Positions 49,601 through 60,600 of a DNA stretch of 64,000 nucleotides are shown in pieces; position 1 is the stretch's first letter; every line of letters begins with the position of its first letter. The notes beneath the pieces are model-generated. The model searched no databases and was not told where the DNA came from. It saw nothing but the letters and a program-made list of their open reading frames with translations. The translations under genes and the position numbers were made by a program. This stretch comes from Cydia pomonella (lineage: Eukaryota; Arthropoda; Insecta; Lepidoptera; Tortricidae): NCBI RefSeq assembly GCF_033807575.1, contig NC_084722.1, forward strand, positions 2,598,832-2,662,831, read 5' to 3'.

Positions 49601-52600
49601 ATGGACTTACAGTTGAACACATCAGATACGGCGGCCCCGCACTGTCGCATATGCTGTCCATACTGTTCACGGCAATTATTAAAACCAGTCATTTACCACA
49701 GGACTTGACAGACACTGTTATTGTACCTATATGTAAGAATAGAAGGAAGAATGTCTCAAGTGCCAGTAATTACCGCCCTATTGCTCTGGCAAATATAATA
49801 GCTAGGCTGCTGGAAAGGGTGCTGCACCGGCTCGCTGATCCGTATTTGTACAGTGCCGATAGCCAATTTGGCTTTAAGAGTGAGGTCTCAACAACCTCGG
49901 CTATATATGCCTTCAAGCAGATAGTAGGGTACTATAAATCTAGAAAAACGCCTGTATACGCCTGCTTTCTCGACCTTAGCAAAGCTTTTGACAGGGTTGA
50001 CCACCAGCTGCTGTGGAATAAATTAAAGGAACGGAAAACGCCCACACCAATTATTAAGGTACTGGAGAAGTGGTATTCCCAACAGAAGAACACCGTAAGA
50101 TGGAAATCAACTCTGTCCGCAGCCAGCGGGCTTAACTGTGGCGTAAGGCAAGGTGGCAGTATGTCCCCAGCACTCTTCAGCGTCTACATGGATGGACTTT
50201 CGCAAACCCTGACAAGGACCGGGGTCGGCTGCTCCATCAATGGCACAATGGCGAACCACATCTCATATGCAGATGATATGGTCCTACTAGCTCCATCTGT
50301 GGGAGCTATGCGGGAGTTACTCGCAGAATGCGAGAGGTACGCCGGCCAGCACAATATGAGATACAATCCTGACAAGTCTGAGTTTATGCTTATGGAGGCG
50401 GCACATATGCCCATACACATACCTCCGCTACTACTTGATGGGGTTCCATTGCGTAGAGTACAGGAAGTCAAATATCTTGGCCATATTCTATTGTCTAGTT
50501 TAAAAGATCTGGAGGACGTAGAAAGGCAAAGGCGAGCCACTGCGGTACGCGCGAATATGTTGGCTAGAAGATTCGCCAAATGTAGCGACACCGTAAAAAG
50601 GCAGCTGTTCCTCAGTTTTTGCACAAGCGTCTATACAGTGGAGCTATGGTCCGACTACACCTGCGCGGCGGTCAGAGACTTGCGTGTGCAGTATAACAAC
50701 GCGTGGCGGGCGCTGTTCCGCCTGCCGCGCTGGTGCAGCGCGAGTGCCATGTTCGCGGAAGGGCGCGCGCCGGGCTGGGACGCGCTGCTGCGCGCGAGAA
50801 GCGCCACCGCCAGAAAGGCAATATACGGCTCCTCCAACACGCTACTGTCGGCGGTGAGAGAGTGGGACGCCAGCCCGCTGCACGAGCGCTGGAGGGGCTA
50901 CCACAAGCCTATCGTGACGGGCTCAGGGTAACCCGGGACGCAGGTCCTTATTTGAATTTTATTGTTATTTAAATTTTAAATTTTAGGATGTTATTTAATT
51001 TGATTTAATTTTATTTTAATTTAATTTAATTCTTTTTGTAATGTGTAAATGTATAATGTATATGGAAATGATTTTCTGGAATAAATTTCATTCATTCATT
51101 CATTCATTCATTCATTCATTCATTCATATTTAATAATCTGACGTCTCCTGTGCTGCCCTCTACAGTTTCTGCACGCTCGCTATTCTTTTGGTAACCTATT
51201 GTCAAGAGTTAGTTGAAGCATTGTGCAAAAGGCACTGCCATTTGAGCTAGACGCCACATAGTGGCCTTAATTTAATCTAAAGTAAATGGCCCTCTTCCTC
51301 TACACTTTATGTATGCTTCGTTAGAGCATTTTCACATTGCCCAATCCGATATCGGCTGTCGGAAGAATTGTAAAATATATTCGCTTCTTTGTGTTTATTG
51401 ATGAATTTACTAAATCATTATTACTAAAAACGATATATAACGCAAAAAAGACGGACTTCATGCGATATGGCACCCTCCCGCAGATTTTTTTGTCATGAAC
51501 ACCTTCCGACATCCGATATCGGATAGTGCTTCCGACAGTTTTAGCTATGTCGGACGATAATTTTTGTTCGTGTGCGTGCATGTCTAGCAATATGTTTCTA
51601 GTAGTGTGTGCGTGATCTGAAATGACCGAAAGGGATAGACTTATGTATCTTTTAGTATTGTTTGTCCTTGTCTATTGTAAGATCCTACATTCGATATCGG
51701 ATCGGAAAATGTGAAAACGCTCTTACGCGTTGGAAATTATGCCATCTGGTGGACTATACCATAAACTTAAACTTGCTAATACAAAATTAATTACACTAAT
51801 TCCCATCCTTTCTTTCAGACTTAACTTCGGCCTAACTTTCGTGACCATGTTCATCTCGATGTGGGTCTCCAACGCCGCCGCCACCACAATGATGGTGCCC
51901 ATTGTGGAAGCCATTCTTGAAGTCCTGGAGTCCCAGGGCCTTGGCGACGTGTATATCAATAGGAAGAGGCCAGAAAATGGAAAGGAGGTTAAGGCGAAGG
52001 ATGAGAAGACTGATGAAGAGTGAGTTTTTTTTTTTAATATTTAATCTGTATTTTCGTTAACAACATCGACATTATGATCCCTTTTCGTAGATATAACGTC
52101 AAATAAATACTATGTTTGTTTGGACAATAAATTGGCAACTTGTCCAGATCATCTAATCTCATCATATTGATTGCAGAAGGGTATTTAAGTCTAAAAATGA
52201 TTACTACGAATTTAACAGCTCATGAAAATGGCGTTATGCGGTTTTACAAGTACATCATGCAGTCAAAAGTTAACGTTTGAGATTTCAGTTACCCCAAAAC
52301 ATGGCGCTGTAATGCACACTTTAGGTATCAAACTTTGGGTCTTAGCAAAGAGAATTGATTCTAATAGGAAGGTAAAGTCTAAGAAAAAAACGTGCCACTT
52401 AGTTTGACATCCAAAACAGATGGCGCTGGCGCAGTACAGTATCATATGTTTTTCGGTCATTGAATTGTCAAACGTCAACTTTTGTCAATAAGAGCTACCG
52501 CAAAATGTATGGAGCTGTACAGCGCCATCTCGTTTGCCTGTCAACTTTAAAGCACGAAATTGTATCAAATGTTACACATCTTATTCAATCAATGTATCTT

Positions 52601-54578
52601 TGGTCTTAGTAAAGTCAAAAAAACAACAGATATATTTATCAATGTTTTTTTCAGAGCCCCAATTCCGAGCGACATTACAATCTGTTACTATCTCAGCATA
52701 GCGTACGCCTCGACCTTGGGAGGGTGTGGTACCCTAGTCGGAACTGCCACAAACTCTGCCTTCAAGGGAATATTCGACAGGTGAGATTTGATACAGCACT
52801 CCGGGATCTGCAAGCTTTGTAACCTGAGGATATTGATGTACCGTCAAAGTTTCAAAATTTGCGAATTTCCACATAGAAAAATGTTGGATTATTGTTTTTT
52901 TTTGTAAAAATTTTACCTTATTCCTTGTAAAATTTTCCTGGAATTTCTGAACTTTTCGAACTTTTTCGAAAATATCGTTCTCTAGCTTCCTGTCCGCAGG
53001 CCAAAAGTAAGGCTCTGCGCACAGTAGTTTGTAGACCCCAATTTGATGAAATGATTTTTTCGATGCGGGCCCTGATCTGTTAAACGAAAGGCTTTGTTAA
53101 TGCACAGTCGAGAGGCGGCACATGCCAAAGTAATCAAGTTGTTAAAAACAAGTATCGTGATAATATTAAGGTTCAAATTTGTGAAACAGCTTATTCGAAG
53201 AACAAGCAGCCACGCGGGTAGTAATAACGGGTGTTTTTTTTTGGACGTGACGAAACGTTATCACCGGTCATGGGCTGTTCCATGAATTTGGACCATATGG
53301 ATAGGATGGTGAAATTGGTTATTATGGCGGCGTTTTTCGCAGTAGTAGAAGTACTCGCTGCATAAAGGAAACAGACACACCAGACACATTAGGGCCCGCA
53401 CCGAACAAATACTGTAACTTTACTTTTTTGGGTAAAATTATTTAACTTTAATTTTTTCGTTTCGAGCTAGAGCTAGATCGGAAAACTGGTCGTGGTTGAA
53501 TATGGCACCAAGGCGAGTGTATTTTTTGTATAAAAATAGTGTTATAATTCAAATATACGTTTCTTTTCCAGTGAGTTCCCTGAGATCCACCACGCGGTGA
53601 ACTTCTTCTATTTCATGGCTTACAGCACGCCGCCCATGATACTGATGCAGCTGCTAGTCTGGGTGTCCTTGCAGGTCACCTTCATGGGCATGTTCAGGTC
53701 AGTACCCCTATAAATCCCCAAGGATCTGCCATAAAAAAAATCCAAAATTTGAATAGACAGAAAAATCATATAATTGGCTACTTGACAGTTTTTTGTAAAT
53801 AATGTCAATCGATCTTGATTTTCCTGAGGATCAAATGTCTATGTGAGACTCATGGCATTTAAGCAACACAAAGGTCAGAAATGAGAGTTAAAGTCTGACG
53901 CTCGCACTCGACGATTGAAACACCTCTAACAAAATGATAATGTAATGTAACGTCACATTACATTAGTATGACTAAATGTATGGAAGATGAAGAAAATTGC
54001 TATTTTTGTCGCTGAATAATTGAGATTGAACTAGACACGACAAAAACGCATATTAAGGGGAAAGATTATACGTGAAAAAATGTATGAAAAATAATAGAGG
54101 GATGCAGATTAAAATGGCACATTATGAGGAAAATGGTATAAATGTTACCATATTAAAGTGGTTCGATTTCCATACAAAAACATTTGCGTTTTATTAAATC
54201 ATTACACACTATTACTAAGTAAATAAATATGTGCGCATCTATTTACTTTCGAATATTCGTTTGCGTTAAATTTATAGAAAAACTTTGTTTTATTCATAAA
54301 TCACGCAGAAACCGTTATTTTGATAGATAGATAGATAAACCATTTATTCGCTTGCCACAATACACACAACTAAACAAAAAAATTATACAAACAATAGCAA
54401 TACCAAAATAAAAATTAAATAAAGGACAAAAAGCATCAATAAAAGGTAATGTGTGCTGTGTGCGTTGCAGCAAAACAAAAGGGTTCTGGCTCAGTAATAC
54501 GCTCCACTCTTTCGGGTGAAGCACTGATAATTCTGCTAGAACCCAGATCACGAACGATTCACGATGTAACAAAAAAAA

Positions 54579-54636
<58 letters not shown>

Positions 54637-57600
54637 AATATTTAGTAGCATGCCTATAAAATAATAATAAGTGTCGTACCTTATTATATCAGATGTCGAG
54701 TATAAAACGGTAAAATAATAATTTTGGTGTTACATTGTTAAAAAATATTACGGGTTCTAGTTTGTCTACAAAAAAATTGTACAAACAACTGTCAGCTTAA
54801 AACAAGGTTGAATGCTATCGAGTCTGAAGACTCGTAAGTACGCCTCGAGTCGAGTTAAAAAGTCGAAAATAAGTTATTGATTTTTTTTTCGACTTTTAAC
54901 ACTATTTCATAATGTTTCAGGCCAAACAGCAAAGCTGCCAAGAAGGTGTAGCTGGCCTTAAGTCTTTAAAAGTCGAAAATAAGTTTTTAATTTTTTTTTT
55001 TCGACTTTATCACTATATCATAATGTTTCAGGCCAAACAGCGAAGCCGCCAAGAAGGTGCAGCTGGCCTCCGGCTCCAAGGCCACGATGAAGGTCATCAA
55101 CGAGAAGTACAAGAGCCTCGGACCCGCCACTTTCCATGAAAAGGTACGTTTATACGCCTACATAATGCATGGTATTTGTCCTTGTGGAAATTCGATATAT
55201 TCATGTCTTTTATAGGTTTCAGGCGGGCTGTTCATCCTGGCAGTGTTCATGTACATCTTCAGAAAGCCCGGCTTCATGCCAGGCTGGGCCGACTTGCTTA
55301 CCACCATGTAAGTATACTGAGTGTTACCATAAACGTCAACTTTCTATGAAATAACACACACACCCACTCAAATAAAACACAGCCACACGTTACGCAAGCC
55401 ATTTCTACTTTGTATAAAGTGCTTTTTAACTCACTTATTTTTCTTGAAATTTCTTGTTTCTAATTAATTACTGCATGTTAGTTGTACTTTTGTGGACATC
55501 AGTTATTGTATTGTATTGCTGTTAATACCCCAAATAAATAAAATAAAACATTCCCACATTCTGTGCTATTAAACTAGGTGCAGAGTTAGACGAACTCTAT
55601 CTGACTTCCCAGGTTTTTTTTAATACCACGTCGGTAGCAAACAAGCATACGACCCGCCTGATGTTAAGCAGTCACGTAGCCTTTGGACCCGGGTACGTCC
55701 TTAAACTACGTCCAAAAGAGAGGTATGGGCATTGTGAATGTCATCTCGCTTTGTGTGGTAGGGCACAGCGCAGCGGATGTTATTCCAGATCTAGAGCGGA
55801 GCCCAACTGGGGAAGTACCTCCACCTTACAGAAAACCGCAGCCAAATAACACTAGACCCTACTCCTAGTGTTGTGTTCCTGCCGTTGAGTAAGGTTGCCA
55901 GAGCTCAACGAGGGGGAGGGGGGTTTAGGGTCGGCAACGCGCATGTAACTCCTCTGGAGTTGCAGGCGTACATAGGCTACGAATACTGCTTACCATCAGG
56001 CGGGCCGTATGCTTGTTTGCCACCGACGTAGTATAAATAAATAAATAAAAAGCCTATGGAAGGTTATATTATCTAGGTTATAAGCTATAATCTATCCAAG
56101 CCAAGTTTAATCTTAATACGTTTAGACGTTTTTGAATAAATCAGGAACAAATATTCAAATGTTCAAACATACGAATTGATCACAATATATTATAGATCAT
56201 TATTATAACAGATAAATTTGTTGTTCTAGGAAAGTGAAAGATGGGGTGACGTCCATGTTCATCGTGGTCCTCATGTTCATTCTGCCCATGTCCATGGACT
56301 TCCTGAAGTTCTTCTCCGCTTCAGCTTCATGTAAGGATATATAATATTTTATTCTTTATTTATGGCAATGCTTAAGAGAAAATGCCAGCTGAGCCCCTTT
56401 CAAATTAGAGAATTTTAGGTGAATATCTCCGTCGCGCTGACGGGGGAGGGTCCTTAAATTAGAGCGATAAGGACAACTGCAGTTAAGCAAAAAAATCCTG
56501 CGTAAAAATCTTAGAAATCGAGGTTTCGTTCTCGACATTTTCCTCTTCCAAAACTTAACCAAGCGTAATGAAATTTTGGGAACGAAATTAGAAAGAAATT
56601 ATCTGTCTCACCGTTTAGATTTTTGCGTTTGTTGTTGCCGATTTTGTATGGTAGGCGTCTGTTTACGGCGCATTTATTTAGCGCTGTTTGAAGTAACTTC
56701 GTTCTTACAAAGACAAGAATACAGCCAGTGTTGGGCAACAACAACAACAATTAACGTTCGGGCAACACTGAATATAGCAAAACATACAAACACAAATACT
56801 GGTAATATTGATCTCATATAACAAAGTTATTCATCTAGGGCATAGAGAAATAAGTAAGCATAGAGTGCTAGCTCCATAGTTCCATACATCAGTTTTCTTT
56901 CTAAAACGTTTATTATTATCGTAGTCGACATCTAGCGTTAAGAAACGGATTGAATGTACTTAGCCATGTTTAAAAAAACACCGTGTATAGTATAATAACA
57001 ATTACTTTGGATCTGACATGAGGGGCGGGTGGAAAATGATCAAACGGGATGGTGCTATGGAACTTTCAGTGGGAGTAGCAGAGAAAGCGCTGTTATTGTT
57101 TGTCCATTCTGCCTACTTCTAAAAAAGTCTTGACGTAGACGTATACTGTTGCCCACCGTTTTTATGGTGGGTAACAATGAACCTGACCAAATTATGTAGG
57201 TTGTTTTTGGTATGTTTTCATGAATGTTAAAACGTGTTTTTAATTTTGTCGCGTTGCGTAATTTCTGTCTATCACGGTCGCACGCACATCTATAGAAAAT
57301 ATACTATATTTATGGTTTGATTAGTATTTCTTATGAAACATTTAATTTTCAGACGAGGAGCTGGCCAAGTCAAAGCCTTCCCCCGGCGTGGTGACGTGGA
57401 ACATCCTTAAGGAGAAGATCCCGTGGGGTCTACTCTTCTTGCTGGGTAACATACTTTACTCATTACATAACCCAAGATACTTAGTCAAGGTTAAAAAACC
57501 GGCCAAGTGCGAGTCGGATTCGCGCCTAAGGATTATGTACACAATATATTTAAAAAAAAATTTTGTTAGATGAGCTCGTACTCGACCGTAGTAAACGTTT

Positions 57601-60600
57601 TCCTGTGATTTATGTGTGAATACCTATCGTCTGATTTTTTTTTTTCAAAAAGGGAGGTGTTGTATGTGCTGACTGTAGCACCGTAGCTCTTAAACGGGTG
57701 AATAAATTTGAATGCGATTTTTATATTTGAAAGTAGATTTTTTGGTTTTAACATGTTATATTAAAATCAGTTCCCCGTTTCATTGAGTTGCGGGTGCTTA
57801 GAATTTTTAAACTATTTTTTCGAATTATTTTTTTACTAAAGTCTCGTGACATCACGCTACTCCCCTTACACGGGCAATCTTTAGGTGGGGTGGGGTGAGA
57901 TACCTACATTATTTAATACAGTTTTTGTCCACCAGGTGGCGGTTTCGCCCTCGCCGAGGGCAGCAAGGCCACCGGCCTGTCGGCCATGATCGGCAGCTCG
58001 CTGAGCGGCCTGCAGGGCCTGCCGCCCTACGTGGTGCTGCTGGTCGTGGTGGTGGTCACGCAGTTCATCACGGAGTTCACCAGCAACGTCGCCATCGCCA
58101 ACCTCATCCTGCCCGTGCTGGCCAACATGGTGAGTTGCGAACGTGTCGCCAATAAGCCGTAATATTGTCTCAATTCGCTACGTGCACGAATGTCATGCCA
58201 CCTAGCATCCGCAAATCTAGCGGAAAACGCCAGATCACTACATCTCACAAAACGTCCCCCAAACTCAAAAACTACTGAACAGATTTTCATACGGTTTATA
58301 CCTATCGGTAGAACGATTGTTGAGGAAGGTTTAAGTGTATAATTTGTTAAGGTTTTTTTGGAAAATTGGTTGAAATATCGTTAGCAACGATGTCGGAAAA
58401 AATCACGCTGTCTAGGAGCTTGTAATCGACAATGCTGCCTATCCTTTTGAGCTATAGCAACAATGTATGGTAGGGTTGACCCTCTTTCATTAGTCTACAA
58501 AAAAGTCCGCCATGGTGTATGTCCATTTAAAACTTACTATACCCATTATTAACATCTAGAAAAAGATCACCTAATATGTGGTATTTGCAAAACTATTTCA
58601 TGGATACAGTATTAATCATAATCAAATTAAATACGTCAGTTGTATTAAGCATTTCATACAGATTACAATGGTACGTTACACCATACAATTGAAATTAATA
58701 TCTTAGGAGATATCGTAAATAAAAAATCCATTTCGTGCATATAATATGTACGAAATTTTAAAGACTCTAACCTCTGTTAGTGAAAATTATTACCATCGCA
58801 TGCGCTGCTTGGTTTACCATGCCCGTACCCGTATAATGCACTTAAAGTCGCCAGCGTGTCGCCAATAAGTCGCCATTGTGGCGCTACTAAGTCGCCATTG
58901 TGTCGCTAAAAAGGCGGCATTGTGGCGCTAAGAAGGCGGCATTGTGGCGCTTATAACTCGTCATTGTGGAGCTAATAAGTCGCCATTGTGTAGCTGATAA
59001 GCTACCATTCCGGCGCTGATAAGTCGCCATTGTTGCGCTAATAAATCTAATCTAATTAGCTATTTAAAGCCAGTAAGTAACAATTGTCAGATTCAGATTC
59101 AGATTCAGATTATTTTATTTGCGATAAGTACATGTACATGCAAATACAGTTATACGGGTATATACAATTATTTACAATATATTACATCAATCTTGTGGTA
59201 TATGAATGTCAAATATTATTATAATAAAAAGTGAACCTTACAATGTATCCATAGAACAGTTTAATCAAGTGCGTTGGCAAAATATTCGTCAATAGTGTAG
59301 AATGGTCTATTTATAAAATAATCTCTTACTTTTATGTCAAAGGTTTTTAGATTACTGCATTGTTTTATGTCGGTACTTAATTTATTAAAAATTTTGATTG
59401 CGATATTGTTAAGGCTGTTATTGAAGTGGATAAAGTTAGATTTAGTCTGAACAAATTTCGATTTATTTCGGAGATTAAAATTATGAGTTTCTTCAGCTTT
59501 CCTATAGTTATTTTGATTGACATAGATATACACACATATTCGATATAAATACAATGCAGTAACGGTAAAGATTTTGTGATTTATAAACATATTACGATGA
59601 GTAACTGGTATGTTTTTAGATCCAGTAATAATTCGTAGCGCCTTTTTTTGCAAAAGTAGTATAGAGTTTATGTTCGTTCCGTTACCCCATACTTCTATAC
59701 AATATCTGATAATACTCTCGAAGTAGGAAAAGTACACAGTTTTTAGTATAGTTACGTCAGCTATTTTAGAAATTGTGGTTCCATTAAGTCGCCATTGTGT
59801 CATTTTCCATTTTCTCCATTGTGTCGGCAATATATTGCACTTGTAGTCCTAATAACTGGCCATGGTGGTGCCATTATATATCACCATTGTAACACCAATA
59901 AGGTGCCATTGCGTTGCCAATGAATCGCCATTGCCGAGCCAATAAGTCGCCATTGTGGGCAATAAAACTGACATGAGAAATGAAGTTTTTTTCAGTTTAT
60001 AAAATTGGAAGTGCCACGATTGATCTTTTTTACCATTCTGTGAATTTAATATCATGATTGCTGTAAAACATTTTATACTAGTTCTAATTATGTGTTTTTT
60101 TTTTATAGGCACGCACATTGAAGATGGACCCGCGCTACCTGATGATCCCGGCCACGCTGGCGTGCTCCATGGCCTTCCACATGCCGGTGGGCACGCCGCC
60201 CAACGCCATCGTCGCCGGCGTCGCGCACATACCCACCTCTAAGATGGTAAGCTTCTAATATTTTCTGCCAGAGGTATTCTCTTCAATCTTTCAAGACAAA
60301 ATCAGTACTGTCAAAGGTGGGCACTTCCAACCTCCTGATGTTCCAGGTGTCCATGGGTGACCATAATTGCTTACCATCAGACAATTCGTGTGCTCGTTTG
60401 CCTCCTATAACCATAAAATAACTGCTATATCTAAATGTTCCCATCAAAATTAACGGAGCAAAAAGTAGTGGTGCGAAATCCGTGGGTTTAAAATAAAAAT
60501 ATTATAAGAAACTCCATATTAACTTTATATGCTGCATACTTTGATAATTTTACATACTTTCAACATTTTGATTATTTTCTTCTGTGAAATTTATTTTTAT

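Noticed and set aside
54449..54637. Frame with (IY)n repeats
   Set aside because: A translation of the (TA)n microsatellite.
55223..55307. Alternative exon 8 acceptor at the CAG ending 55,222
   Set aside because: It shifts the frame by seven bases and destroys the GGLFILAVFMYIF span; the TATAG acceptor at 55,215 keeps it.
57895..58155. Frame with R/G/A-rich translation over exon 11
   Set aside because: An out-of-frame reading of GC-rich SLC13 exon 11; the spliced frame matches the family.
59261..59830. Minus-strand 189-codon frame as a host gene
   Set aside because: Its start lies in minisatellite sequence and its body is a LINE C-terminus.
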